Notes: generated from the letters alone by a model not told the origin. A DNA stretch of 64,000 nucleotides from Utricularia gibba (GCA_002189035.1 NEEC01000020.1:1674001-1738000), one strand, 5' to 3'. Positions 22,722-35,499 are shown, numbered from the stretch's first letter. Numbers and translations are program-made.

Positions 22722-23591
22722 TTGCCAATGACCCAATGAGTCCAGATACGAGGTCACTACCTGTCTATTGAACCTGAGGTACGGCCACAAACAAAACGTA
22801 GTCTTCCTCCTGCCAAAGGTGCGTGAGTTGGTGCTTTCCACCTTGCTCCTCTCCAAAACTCGCGGGTAGTGATCAGCTAACCATGAATCATGAATAAGGT
22901 GACTGTTACAGAAAGACTGCAACATAATCACGTGAAGACATATGAAAGCCGTTCGGATTCAATGAAGAGATGAAGATAAGCTAACAAAACATAGATCTTG
23001 GGTGTCCCAACCCAGAAACAGAAGTTTCTAGCCGTGAACGACCATACAAACTAAAGAAAATGAAAACAAGGTTCAAGAAAGAAGCTAGAGAAAAATCCTC
23101 TAAAGAGAGAAACAAAAGTCTAAACTAAACTGAAAGTAAAATTAAACTTTTTTTGAACAGAACTGAGCTTAACTATTTTGTCTGAGATTTCGTGTCACTG
23201 TGGTTCTACTGAACTTGGAATGACTTGCAAGCAACATCTGCTCTGACACTGGTACGCTAATGATGTCGCCTGTCAGAGACTCCCGTGTTCCGCACGTTAA
23301 GGCTCATGATTAGACGTCTGCAGCCTTTTGGATATCAAGGGAATGTCAGCTCGGGAAGATCCAATTTGTCGTCATTCGATGCCCTCTTTCTCTCAATTCC
23401 TGCTACGTGTGCGCCTCTAGAAAAATTCAATTAAAACTAGCAAAATTATTAGATAAAATACAAGATTTAGAATAATTATTCTAAACTTGATAAAAACCTA
23501 AATCTCATATTATAGACTTCTAATTGGATATTTCTAATTACAATTAAGCATAAAAACAACCTAAGAAATAGTGAGAAATCGACACTTAACA
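22722..23591 (-). repeat. 5' LTR of element A, piece 3 of 3
   Basis: It aligns with 3294-4162 of the 3' LTR over its whole length and ends CGACACTTAACA, followed by the right TAACT target copy (23592-23596). Confidence 0.88.
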
Positions 23592-23596
23592 TAACT

Positions 23597-25952
23597 CATA
23601 TTTTTCAAACACTATATTCTACCCCCTACATCTCATACTCTCGTAGATAGATTAGATCTAATTTGTCTTATCAATAATTTTCACTTCAACTCTTCTTCTT
23701 AAGTGCTTGAGGCCAATCCAATATTCTCCCACATTCCCTTAGTTTATGTGATACTAGTAGTAAAGAAAATGATGCGAAAAATAGAATAAAATCTCAAATT
23801 AAATGTCAAAAAGCATTGTAAAATAGTTATACGTACAAGGACTTGTGCAAGTATAGTTTCTCCACAAATACTCAACTCCAAGCGCATACAATTGCATACT
23901 TGACTCTAACATGAAATTAAACATGAAAATACTACAGAAAACTAAAAAATAAAAGTGATCAAATATATCTCTAATGGTTGAGAGAGTGAGATATTTATAA
24001 AAGAGGAGATATGAATCTTATATTGTACTTGCTTCATGGTTTTGATAAAATCTTCTAATTAAATCTTTTATTTAATTTTTTTAAATCTTTGTGTTATCTA
24101 TGAATCATGAACCGAATCTTCATGCTTTGATCAAGTCATGATGCTATGATTTGTGCTGCATCAAACCCATGAATTGTTGAATTTTGAGTTCTCTTCAAAT
24201 TGATTCAAAAATACCTTAAAAATCCACAAAATATAATTTATTTCCAAAAAGATCAAATTAGTATAAAAATACAAAATCAATTAAGAATAATGAGAAATTG
24301 GAGTATAGAATAGATGAAAACAATATTCAAGAGTAATAAAAGAATATATTTTGAAATAACATAAAATCAATTATCATACATCCCTTTTCCATCATGCTTT
24401 ATTATTTAGGATTTTATCTCATCTTTTTATTGTCACTTTTTAATTGATTTTGAAGATTTACAATATCATAATAATATATATTTTTTGTTGTGATGTGTTT
24501 TGGAATCATGCATTTTTCTTGTTGGATCTGAATTTATTCTATTTAAATAAGAATGATCACTTCAATGATAAGTTTGAAAATTTCAAAATGATAGTAAGAT
24601 TGATAAATAATTGTTTTGATATTGAATTGAAAATAATAGCAATATTTCATTCACATGTTATTTTTATAAAAATAATGCTCAAGTTCAATTCGACTGATGG
24701 GAGTGATGTTGCAAGTTCGATTGCAACGAATTCTCTAACCATTTATCAAATTGTAATATCAAATCATAAGGATAGATCAAAATAGCAATTATTACATATA
24801 TATCTTTAAGTCTTTTAAACTTGTGAATTCATTTACTTTTATGTATTAATTATCTTATTATTAAACTATAATTTTTTAATATTTCATTATTATTACTACG
24901 TATTCAGGTAGTACTGAATTGATTCTGGTGCAACAAATTCAAATAAAAAAACTCTTATAAATTCGCTCACGCATATAAAGGAATCTGTGCTTTTTTTCAA
25001 GAGGGCTTCTACAATGAATTAGAATAGTTTGTTGTCAATTAAGCCATCAGAAAATGATACGTTATGAAATAAATTAATGGAAAATTTGGTTAAGAGAACA
25101 TTATCAATACAAGATATATGATATCAAACGATCTTGATAAAAACCAAAAATTTCATTAAATATAGTTCATCAACCTCATATGATTTAAAAGGAAATTTTG
25201 AGTAAATGGGATTCAGATGAAGAAGATCAATTATAATTAATTCCTTTAAAAAATTGAAATATATTCATTAGATAATAAAAAAGATAATTTTGAAAAGATT
25301 GCTAATTAGAGTATTTTAGTATATAAATTGTAAATGAAAAAGAATTCTTTTTTCTAGAATAGCGTTATAGACAAATAATAACCAAAAGATTATTTAAATA
25401 CGCCTAAACGAACATTTATTGAATATTAAAGAATCTAACTATTTGAAATTATTGAGATAATATATTATATAGAAAAAAATACGTTGATAAAAAATATTAT
25501 GATTTTCATATCTTCAAACTTGATATTAGATATAAAAATATAAGGTTACTACCAAAATCAATATATATTTATGTATATGTATGTATATATAAATACTCAA
25601 ATTTATGGAAATAAATTAAAAAGAATTCCTATTTTTTTAAGCTTTTGGAAATAAAGCAAACAATACAAGTGTTCAAAAGTATCCGGATGAATGCAGAAAA
25701 GATAAATGATGGCATAAGAAATTCTGAATTTTTGTTCTTCTCCTAATTTATTTTCTTGTGTAAGATATATATAAAAAAACCGTAGTTTATTCCAAGCAAA
25801 TTGCTTCGTTTAAATAAATGAAAAAATAAGAGCAAAAATTTAAAAAGAAAAGAAAAGAAAAGAAAAACTTTTGATTAATATAGAACAAAATCCAAAACCA
25901 TGATAAAACCAGGATTTCATTCATTCAACTCGTTCAAATCTTACACAGGTGT
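23597..25952. other. AT-rich intergenic DNA
   Basis: No recognisable coding motif. The longest open frame (24444-24785, 113 codons) is rich in Ile, Asn, Phe and Lys as expected of AT-rich noncoding DNA. A TATGTATA-type microsatellite lies near 25565-25595. Confidence 0.5.
25842..25866. repeat. AAAAG microsatellite
   Basis: About four to five units of AAAAG, just downstream of the copia RNase H remnant. Confidence 0.7.
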
Positions 25953-26262
25953 CTATTTATACATGTAATGGATATCCGATTTCTTGCAGCATGTAAGATA
26001 CACTTCAACTCCCACGGCATGGTTGCCATGCTTCTGTACTCCTTTGCCGATGGCATTGACACTGCCGCTTCCTACTTTATTTTCCAGGGCAGATTCAAAA
26101 AATATGGGATATCTAGTGAAGGATCTTCCAGTTAACGAACATGCTGACCAATGGGAGTCATAAAATGCTCTCAATGATTTTGTTCTTCTCGTGGATAGAA
26201 CAGTCTCTTGTCAAGTGTTTTTCTCAAGTATTTCACTATCCAAAACGCTACCCGCTAGTGTT
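25953..26262 (-). pseudogene. Copia RNase H remnant
   Basis: Two overlapping frames carry pieces of the copia RNase H: SHWSACSLTGRSFTRYPIFF (normally DxDWA...TRRSTTGYxxFLG) in one, and EAAVSMPSAKEYRSMA followed by ELK in the other (normally VSxSSAEAEYRAMA). A frameshift near 26080 separates them. It follows the RT remnant in the correct order on the minus strand. Confidence 0.65.
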
Positions 26263-26339
26263 CTTTGCACAGTTCTTGCATGTATTGGCTAAGTGTCTAT
26301 ACATAATACAAGTTTTATGTTGACTTTAAAGATAACCGA

Positions 26340-26760
26340 CAGTCTCCATCTTTGAGGTAACTTACTTATTCCATTCCCTCGAGGCCTTTAGCCCATAAAT
26401 TGGTTTCAACAACTTCCAAACTTTGTTACTCGTAGGATAGCTAGTTTGCCATGAAGAAACACGTGGTTTACATCTACATGATATAAAAGCTAGTTATGTG
26501 CTACAATGCAACATTACTCTAACACTAGTGATTTTAGCAACGAGTGAAAAACTTTTTTTAAAATCTTGTCCTTTTTGGGAATAGGCTTCTCTTCGACTTT
26601 GATAGCATATTTCCAAAGGCTTTCCTTGGACTTTCATAGCATATCTCCATCATGGATCATCTAGTGTCTCTTCAAAGGTATTGGATTCCTATTGTGCAGA
26701 ATTACATACGCACAATGGATGATTGAAATTCTGCATGGGCTATTCCAGAGATGAATCTCA
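26340..26760 (-). pseudogene. Copia reverse transcriptase remnant
   Basis: The N-terminal RT signature is seen as FEETLDDP followed by a stop and WRYAMKVQ (normally FEEAL...W..AM..E). Further on come NHVFLHGKL (normally NAFLHG.L) and GLKASREWNK (normally GLKQAPR.W). The YVDD palm box is missing, as the sequence jumps to RNase H. It is heavily broken by stops. Confidence 0.6.
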
Positions 26761-26939
26761 TTTCATTTTGATCATTTGAACAAGTTTTGTTGTGCCTCTG
26801 CATCTTTTTATATGAGATTTGGCTGAGATGATTCTCATAAATATTATGATTTTGCATCAGATTGATCTCTAGAATTATCTTGAAATAATTGAGTGTCCAA
26901 TAATGACATCATACAAAAGCCTTCACTTGTTGCGTGGAA

Positions 26940-27080
26940 GGCTTTGTAGGGGACTAACTCTTCATTGAAGACTACATCTCTAGACCGCGGTAAGACCTGT
27001 TGTTCTCGATCAAAAATTTTGTACCCCTTTTTCCTAGTTGCATATCCTATAAATACTCCTTTTTTTCCTCTTGCTCCAGG
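26940..27080 (-). pseudogene. Copia integrase C-terminal remnant
   Basis: Reading on the minus strand gives [20 protein letters not shown] then [20 protein letters not shown] with frame slips, the copia block normally reading P.A..CVFLGY....KGY...D......SRDV.F.E. It ends exactly where plastid-like DNA starts. Confidence 0.65.
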
Positions 27081-27248
27081 TGTAACAGGTTGGGATTATT
27101 TAGGTACTATTTTCAAAGAAGCCATAAGCGTAAATGGATCCAAACAGCTAGGAAATATTCAACCACCTAAAAGAGTTAGTGATATAAGAGCTATTATGTT
27201 GGAGTTAAGTCGCATCGCTTCCCGTTTGTTGTAGCTTGGACTTTTTAA
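27081..27248 (+). pseudogene. ndhH: Plastid ndhH fragment inside a copia element (NUPT)
   Basis: The plus strand encodes [20 protein letters not shown] and [20 protein letters not shown] then [10 protein letters not shown], stop, LGLF. This is closely like NdhH, the 49-kDa-type subunit of the plastid NADH dehydrogenase-like complex of cyclic electron flow, around its first third. Trp is replaced by a TAG stop (27230s), and Pro by Leu soon after, both C to T or G to A changes. About 168 bp, much shorter than the roughly 1.2-kb gene, with no start or end. On the left the copia integrase tail abuts it, on the right copia gag, both on the other strand, so it sits at a deletion junction. It is a nuclear plastid-DNA insertion, not a functional gene. 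Confidence 0.85.
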
Positions 27249-27474
27249 GGTAGATGCTAACAGGATTCACATGCTGCGTATTTATTTTCCACATTTTAAA
27301 AGCCACTTTGCACGCAGAAACTTTACTAAATTCACTAGGAAATAAAGCATGATTCAAGATACTTGAACATCTAGCATTCAATAAAATGGCTCGAATTTTT
27401 TCTGGTGTTATGGGGGGTTTAAACATGTCATCAATTAATCCTTCACCCAAAACAATACAGTCATATAGAGTCAA
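27249..27474 (-). pseudogene. Copia gag remnant
   Basis: The minus-strand frame holds EKIRAILLNARCSSILNHAL, FSKVSACKVAFKMWKI and IYLKKSKLQ, recalling the copia Gag helix block (NAKA...I...L...EF.RVS.C.TAKEMWD.L ... VK.SKL). It is interrupted by the plastid segment and missing its ends. Family assignment is reasonable but not certain. Confidence 0.6.
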
Positions 27475-28199
27475 ATCTTAATTGATAGTACGTGAGTTTG
27501 AGTGCTTTCTAGTAAGTGTAATTAGTGCCATCAAATAAATACTGTTTTGTATACAAAAATCCATTCGAAGATGTTTTGAAGGTTGTGATTGAAGTTTTCA
27601 GATTATTATCACCCATTTTTTGAAAACTTTCAAAGTAGAGCAGGTATATAATCAAGAAGCATGTACTACAGCATCTCTACCACTTGATAGAATTTTATGT
27701 ATTTGATCTAATTATCGTTAAATTGTGTTCTTAAGACAAACAAACACCACAACACATTTAATATGGTTCAACTCACGAATTCTATGGTAACCCAAGGTTA
27801 CAATAACAAACTGAGGGTATTCCACTAAAACCTATAGATTTTATAACAATAGATTAATTAGTAGGTTTTACAGACATGAAATAGATGAGTCCAGTCAAAG
27901 CACATATAAATATCTAAAAGATGAAAAGAGAACCTGATTTGAGGACTTGTCAGAGAATCCCTAAAACACACGTGTAGAGGTAGAATTGTTGTCAAGATTC
28001 TCCTTGTTCAGCAGAGTTGAGGTACCTAGCTAAGGAGAAAAACTGTCTCGCGCAGAGCAACACGTATATCCCTACTTCTTGTGTCTCAAAAAGAATCACA
28101 TGGAGGAGACAATAAAATGGGCTTATTATATTTTTAACAAATAAAGCATGGCTCAAACACATATTATCTAATTGAAAAGCCAAGTGCTGCACTTCACAC
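27475..28199. other. Intergenic DNA between copia remnant and palindrome array
   Basis: No motif recognised. Moderately AT-rich, with a less AT-rich patch near 27970-28110 that gives no convincing protein. Confidence 0.45.
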
Positions 28200-29099
28200 T
28201 TATATACATTCTTTTCCCTTGTAATTAAATGGGAAACTTCAACAATTTCATCGAAGGTACTCCAAATGTTTTTCATGTCAATAGACATGGTAATTGTGCC
28301 AAACCACACGACCCCATTCTTTCAAATTAAAAATATCACGACAATGTGCATTGGAAGTGCGTTCCAAATTTAAAAAAATTACAATGCGGTGCTTATAATT
28401 TTTTACAAAATTAAAAATATTACAAGCACTGCAAATGTATGTTTGTAGTGATTGACTATTCATAACAAAAAATTTCAAGTACTACGAATGTGTATTGCGA
28501 TGCTGACACTTTTTTAATAAAAAAATATAAAAAACAATACAAATATGCATTTCCGTGATTGCCCATTTATAAGAAAATATTTTTTTTAAAAAAAAGTTAG
28601 GATCGTACAGATTGCACTAAACTGCGCGAGATCCTCTGAATTTGGAAATATCACAAGCATTGCAAATATTCAGTATGGTGGTTGCCCCTTTATAAAAAAA
28701 AATTACAAGGACCACAAATGTGCATTGTGGTGATTATGCTTTTTTTTATATAAAAACTAGAAATATCAAAAATATTACAAATGTGCATTTGCAATGTTTG
28801 CACATTTATGAAAAAAATATTTTTTTAAAAAAATAAGTTTGAGATTGTGCAGAATACACTGAACCGCACGGTCCTATTGTGTCAAATTTGTAATATCATA
28901 CATATTGCAAATGTGCATTTACGATGCTTGTAAATTTAAAAAATAATTACAAGCATCACAAATATGTATTGTGGTGCTTATGCTTTTTTATAAAAAACTA
29001 AAAAAAAATTACAAGTATCACAATGTTTTAAGTGCTTGCTTTTTTATAAAAAAAGAAAAAAATCCAAACACTGCAAACGCATCTTTGCGGTTCTTATCC

Positions 29100-30300
29100 A
29101 TCTATTAGATTGCAATAAGATTGTATTAGATTTATCGGTCATAACAATGTGCCAAGTTACAATATGCTTGTCTTTTACAATTTAAATATCCGCTTTGTCT
29201 TTTAAAATTACAATACGATTGTTGTTATAATAAGAAACAGCCCCTACACAATCGATGAGCATGGTATGGCTCTAACAAGCCTTCCATTAAGATTCAAGTG
29301 GTCGGCGAGTGATCACGCGAAAGCTCCATCGGGCATCATCAATAAAATATTGTGTTATTCTTGAACATTATTCTCTAATAATGACCTGTCAATTCAATTA
29401 ATTTGGCTTTTATTTAGATAAAGTTTCAGAATAAGTTAAAGACCATTCTTGAAAAATATATTGTGTTATTATGACAAAATGTTATTTATATTATTTTTAA
29501 ATTTACATTCTACTTATCCAAATGTTATATTGTCTCTCAACCATGATGCAAGCGTCTCTTATGGCTGAAGGATCATTTACCAATTTCTTAATCTTCTTTG
29601 GCTTCTATAGCTCCTTCACCACTTAAATCAAAATTTCATTAGATATATTGATGATTTTGTTATTTTCATATGGTTTATCTTTTTTAATGCTTCGAGAATG
29701 GGAATGATGTGCATGGTGTGATGGGGTCTGCCTGCATACTTTTGTTAGCTTCATAGATTGCAATCCATGAAGCTAATAAACCTAAAGGCAAATGTGGCCA
29801 CCTTGGCAAATGTGATGACCAAATCCAAATAATTACATTCTTCTTTTCCCTTATAATTAAATGGAAAACTTCAAAGATTTCATTGAAGTTCTTTCAAATA
29901 TTTTTCTTGTTAATCAACATGGTGATTTATTAAAAAATGTTTTTTTAAAAAAATACATTGGGCGCAATAAATCCCATGAGAGAATGGGGTATTCTCTCAA
30001 ATTAAAAATATCACAACAAATGTGCATTGACAGTGCCTTCACAATATTTTTAGAACAATTACGATGGGCGGTTATGTTTTTTATAAAAAAAATTACAAAT
30101 ATTACAAGCACTGCAAATGTATGTTTGTGGTGCTTGTCCATTTATAAAAAAAAATTGCAACTACTGCAAATGTATGTTGGTGTGCGTATACTTTTTTTTA
30201 TAAAATTAAATAAAAATATCAAAAAATAGTTCAGATGTGCATTTTCCATGCTTGCCCATTAATAAAAAATAATTAATTTTTCTAAAAAAGAAAAAGAAGT
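29100..30300 (+). repeat. Duplicated block, copy 1
   Basis: Collinear with 35500-36960. Shared words include ATCATCAATAAAA, GTGTTATTCTTGAACATT, CTTTTCCCTTATAATTAAAT and ATCAACATGGTGATTTAT, in the same order and orientation. Part of the same block recurs at 28200-28400 and at 31320-31676. Confidence 0.75.
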
Positions 30301-31676
30301 TAGGGAGTTCTCTCAATTTAAGTATTGTCTACACAACTTATTTTTTATTTTATGATTTAAGGTAAAAATTAAAATTACTGATCATAGATTATCTCGATTT
30401 TTACTTATCTGTAAATTCTAATCAAATTTTTATTTTTCTACTTACTTTAAAGTTGACTACATTTCTACTTCAAACCCAACTTATATTATAAGTTATGTTT
30501 ATCCTACTTATTAAAATAAGTCACTAACTTGTTCGACAAACCTCACCTCCAGCACACTAGATTTGAGCAAGACCGAAACACATTGTTTCTTTGTTGATAA
30601 ATAATAAGCTACACAAACGACATTTATTTATTTGGGTTCTACTTATCTACTAACTTGTATTTATAAATTGAATTAAAGTTATGAAATAAGCTGTCCAGAC
30701 TATACCCTTGATAACAACATAAGCATTGCAAATATGCTTTGTTGATGTTTATCCGTTTATAAAAGAACTACAAGCACCACAAATATACATTGCAGTGCTT
30801 TGTAAATGTGCACATTTAAGAAAAAAAAAATTATTTTTAAAAACAAAATACGTTGGGATTGTGTAGATTGCACAAGTAATACCTTCAAATTCTTAATATC
30901 ATAAATATTGCAAAATATGTGCTTGCGGTGCTAATCCATTTATATAAGAAATTGCAAACACCACAAATATACATTCAGTGCTTACATCTTTTTATAAATG
31001 TGCGTTTGTGATGCATATCTATTTAAAAAAAAAAAATTTGCAAGCACCGCACATGTGCATTGCGGTGCTTAGTATTTTTTTATAAACAAAACTAAAAAAA
31101 ACCGCAAGTATCACAGTTGTGTTTTCAGTGCTTACTCTTTTACAAAAAAAAAAAAAAAATCCAAACAACAATTGTTTTTTTTAATAACTGATCAAGAAGA
31201 CAACTTTTATAATAGTTTATTATGTTTGGGTCATGCAACTTAAATTTGCACAACTCGACTTATTCTATTTAACATCGTTTTATTAATTTTATTTTTATAA
31301 TTAAAAATATCACATCAATTTTTATGTAATAAGACTATATTAGAGTTATCGAGTGTAAAACTGAGCCAACTCAAAATATGCTTGCCCTTTACAATTTAAA
31401 TATGTGCATTATCTTTGCAATGATCGGGTATGAAGGTATAATTCATGATAATAATATACTGTGAGATTGTTTAAGCGATGAGCTAGAATGTGATTAACAA
31501 CAATGGCCTCCCAATAAGATTTAAGTGGTCAGTGAGCGGTTGCATGAAAGCTTCAATCGTAGTCATCAACAAAATATTGTATTATTCTTGAACAATGTAC
31601 TCTAGCAATGGACTTCCATTTACGTTAGTCTAGTTTTTATTTGGATAATATTGCAGAAGAAATTAAGGAGTATTCT

Positions 31677-32997
31677 TGTTAATCGTCATTTTTTTACTAT
31701 TTCTTAGGCTGCTTTTACGTCTAAATGTTATTAGAAGTGTCTAATTAGTAGTTTATAATATGAGATTTATGTTTTTATCTAGTTTAGGGTAATTATCCTA
31801 AATTTTGTATTTTATCTATTAATTTTACTTGTTTTAATTGAGTTTTTCTAGAGACGCACACGTGGCAGCAAGTGAGAGAAAGAGGGTATCAGATGGCGAC
31901 AAATTGGATCTTCCCGAGCTGACACTCCCTTGATTTCCGAAAGACTACAGACGCTTAATCATGAGCCTTGACGTGTGGAACACGGGAATCTCTGACAGGC
32001 GACATCATTAGCGTATCAGTGTCAGACGTTGCTTGCAAGTCATCCCAAGTTCAGCAGAATCACAGAAATCTCAGACTCTCATTGAAGTTCCATTCTTTTA
32101 AGACGAAAAGGAGTTGGTTTAGTTTCCCCCTTTGTTTTTCTCTCTCTACAGGATTTTTCCTCTAGCTTCTCTCTAGAACTTTGTTTTTCTTTTTTTTAGT
32201 TTGTATGACCGTTCGCGGTTAGAAACTTCTGTTTCTAGGTTGGAATACCACCAGATCTATATTTCGTTAGCTTATCTTTACATTTTTTTTGAATCCGAAC
32301 GGGTTTCGTATATCTTCGCACGACTATGTTGCAGTCTTTCTGTAACAGTCCTCTTATTCAAGGTTCATGGTTAGCTGATCACTACCTGTGGATTTTGGAG
32401 AGGAGCAAGGTGGAAAGCACCAACTCGACCCCTTTTGGTTGGAAGAAGACAACGTTTTGTCTGTAGCCGTACCTCAAGATCAATGGACAGGTAGTGACCT
32501 CGTATCTGGACTCATTGGGTCATTGGCAACACTCAGCATACGTGCACAATTCGGCTGTGAGGGTATGCTAGCAGGACCTCTTATTCTCATGTTCGTCTAA
32601 GGAGAAGCAATATTGGGCTATTCCCGTGCCTTCTTGCAAGAGAGTGTAAAGGAGGGTAGCCAAACCCAGTACTCAAGAAGACCAGAGAAGAGTGAAGACG
32701 CAACGAACATAGCTGGATAGGATTCCAAACCCAAGAACATTTACTTTATTTAAGGTTCATCGCTTACGTTTATTTCAGTTGTTTATCCAAACCCCATCTT
32801 ATTGCCTTACTCAAGCTTCATCACCAACGTTTCTCGCACCATTTAATTTCAAAACCGTTTACAAATCATGACAGTTGTATTTGGGGTACCTCACCTTTCA
32901 CTTAAAAACAACTCCCTGTGTTCGACACCCGTACTACATTTTTGTGTTTTACGAGTTTTAAAAGTATTAAAATTTGTTGTGGAAACGACACACATCA
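31677..32997 (+). mobile_element. Solo LTR of the element A family
   Basis: 1321 bp, TGTTAATC ... CACATCA, homologous along its length to the LTR of element A but on the plus strand. It is flanked by a perfect 5-bp target duplication ATTCT (31672-31676 and 32998-33002). No internal sequence remains, so it is the product of LTR-LTR recombination. It interrupts the duplicated block, whose sequence continues on both sides. Confidence 0.93.
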
Positions 32998-33521
32998 ATT
33001 CTTGTGGAAGACATTGCATTATTTGGACAAAATTTCATTTATATTGTTATGAATATGTTATATGTTCATTTTACTTCTTCAAATGAGATAGAGAAGTAAA
33101 ATGAAAAATGAGAAGTAAAGCACAAATTTTCTAAATCTTGGATGAAAATTTCTTTTACCCATTTCGTTAGGTAATTTATTATGTAACACTTTATTACAGC
33201 TTTTTTTATCATATAGGATTGGACTATTTTTTTAAAAAAAAATAAGTCGGGTCATGCAGATTGCACTATGATTCTCTCAATTTGGCAATATCACAAGGAT
33301 TGCAAATGTGCATTGGTGGTGCTTGTCCATTTATAAAAAGATTATAAGGTCCACAAATGTGCATCGTGATGGTTATGCTTTTTTATATTAAAATTAGAAA
33401 TATCACAAGTATTATAGATGCCCATTTGTGATGTTTGCACATTTATGAAAAAAATATTTCTTTTAAAAAAAAGTAAGTTGAGATTGTGCAGAATGCAATA
33501 AACCGCACCATCCTATCCCCT

Positions 33522-35006
33522 GATGTTACTTATGGTGTAGATGATACGGGACAGCCTGCTAGTTCTAGCCATTCCCAATCAGAATCAAATGCTAAATCGA
33601 AAAGTATTTCTAACCAAAAGGGGAGTTGTCTGGAACTTTTAGTTGCAACAAGTTATAGTTCTCCACTCTTACACTAAGATTTTTCATTTTAATATGAGAT
33701 CCGGTTCAAGCATGAAACCCTCAAGTTCTTTCTCAGCCATAGCAAAATTCAACAATACTAACTGTCCAAATACAAATTGACATTCTACATACATGATGGA
33801 GGATTCCAAATTTTAAAACCTCATCTTTCCATATTTGCCTAAACAAAAATATATATGGGTTCAAGCTTTATTCAAACATCAGGAAACATCATTTATAGCA
33901 GCCATACACCTGCTCATAAACATGTACTAATGAAAATTCGAGCTTATCAAAACCTAGAACAAAAACTCATACTTTCAGTTACTTATTTCACTCCTCAATC
34001 CTGGAACAAGAGTTTTCAAACAGGAAACATGGTCAGACTTTGGCTAGCAGTTCAAAGCAGCAAATAAAAAAAATATAAAGAACAAATTGAAGAAGAGAAC
34101 TAAATTAGAGAAAATCATACAAGAGTCCCCATTTATCTATATGTCCATATGATCCAAATTTGGCTTAGGCATTCACCAAAACACAGATGAAACAGATCAT
34201 ATAGCCATCATTTAGTATAACTTGGTTCAAGGGAGCCACCCATTCAAACCAAAACATATGCGAAAATCAAGCACTTTCACATAAATCACACAAAGTGACA
34301 AGCTAGCACATATTTTGACTCTCTATTTCTATATAGTGCCTCAGACATGTCTAAGTAACATAACAAAACATCCCATGGATACACAATCCAAGTTGCTCCG
34401 ATATATGCGTCCATACCTCAACATATTTTCCTATTTAAGCACACATTGAGCACTTACTGATGTTTTAGTTGTAACTCTTAGGTTTGACATCCAAATCAGT
34501 GCCATTTGAAAGCTAACAGATAGAGGAAGAGTTCAGAGAAATCACTTAAATTGCAGCTGCCAATCAAAAGTGATGAATTTTAAAAGTAGGGACTCAAAAC
34601 AGTTTTGGCAACTGTGATAGCCTTACGAGTAAAATGCATAAGTCCCTAAACTGTAAACTAATTTGAACGATTCTAAAAGTTTCAGAAACTCGATTCAAGG
34701 TTATAAAACTTTCATGAGTTCAGACGTTCAAAATTCCAAGGAAACGGTCGGAAAATTACAAACAAAACAGACTACAGAAACTGCCACCAGTTTTTACTTT
34801 TGTAAAACGAAATGGAGTGAAGAATTCACATCTGACAATTCCCTTGGAATTTTCAAGTGACTCCAAAAACTGAAGATTACACAACAGTTCTGTTCTTTCC
34901 CAATTACCAAGTTCAACCTTCTTGCTGCCGTTTTCATCTTGGTTCGAAATCCAACTCCACCGCTGATATTAGCTTGCACTTGGGTTACGTCTATAAAACC
35001 ACATGG
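33522..35006. mobile_element. 1.5-kb insert within the palindrome array
   Basis: The array stops after TCCTATCCCCT (33511-33521) and the same 11 bp recurs at 35007-35017, before array sequence returns near 35120. The insert differs in base composition and has no palindromes. It opens with a short frame (33486-33677) encoding a Ser-rich peptide and then has sequence reminiscent of an LTR read on the minus strand, but I cannot name a family. The repeats could be an 11-bp target duplication. Confidence 0.45.
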
Positions 35007-35499
35007 TCCTATCCCCTTTGTCCATATATCTTACTTACTCAACTCTCTAACTTTCTTTTTATTCATATGTTTCTCATAAATAATATCCATGGATTTAAAG
35101 CATAACATATTTAAATAATAACAAAAAAAATCCAGGCCTTAACACCTGAAATTTGTGATATCACAAATATTGCAAATGTGCATTTGCTATGGTCTATTTA
35201 TAAAAAAAAAAATTGCGAGCAACACAAATATACATTGCAGTACTTTCATTTTTTTTATAAAAAAAATTAAAATAGCAATCACAAACACTTCAAACGTGCG
35301 TTTGTGATGCTTGCCTATTTATCAAAAAAAAGGTGCAGGCATCACAAGTGTGTATCGTGGTGCTAATGATTTTTTATAAAAAAAACTAAAAAAAAATCGC
35401 AAGTATCAAAATTGAGTGTTTTAGGTGCCTGCTTTTTTATAAAAAAGAAAATCCAAGCAATGCAAATGCATCTTTGCTGTGCTTACCCATCTATTAGAA

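Larger units (their letters stand above)
2811..23591 (-). mobile_element. Element A: nested Athila-type Ty3 LTR retrotransposon
   Basis: On the minus strand both LTRs begin TGTTAA and end GCATCA. The 5-bp target duplication TAACT is perfect at 2806-2810 and 23592-23596, so this is one insertion. Order in sense is 5' LTR (in three pieces), PBS, gag, protease, a very short RT stub fused to the integrase end, an ORF in the env position, polypurine tract and 3' LTR (2811-4162). Elements B (10012-18916) and E (19221-22721) lie inside its 5' LTR. Without nested DNA it is about 8.4 kb. A hand comparison of about 196 bp of both LTRs gives about 20 differences, mostly transitions, so the copy is old. 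It is non-autonomous because RT, RNase H and most of integrase are missing. Confidence 0.9.

Noticed and set aside
24444-24785. 113-codon plus-strand ORF
   Set aside because: Composition is that of AT-rich noncoding DNA, it matches no motif I know, and there are no splice or neighbour signals.
29861-30229. 122-codon ORF in the palindrome array
   Set aside because: It runs across palindromic repeat units and is not open in the duplicated copy at 36.5 kb.
33486-33677. Ser-rich 63-codon ORF as a host gene exon
   Set aside because: It begins in array sequence, crosses the insert boundary and has no supported splice sites or partner exons.
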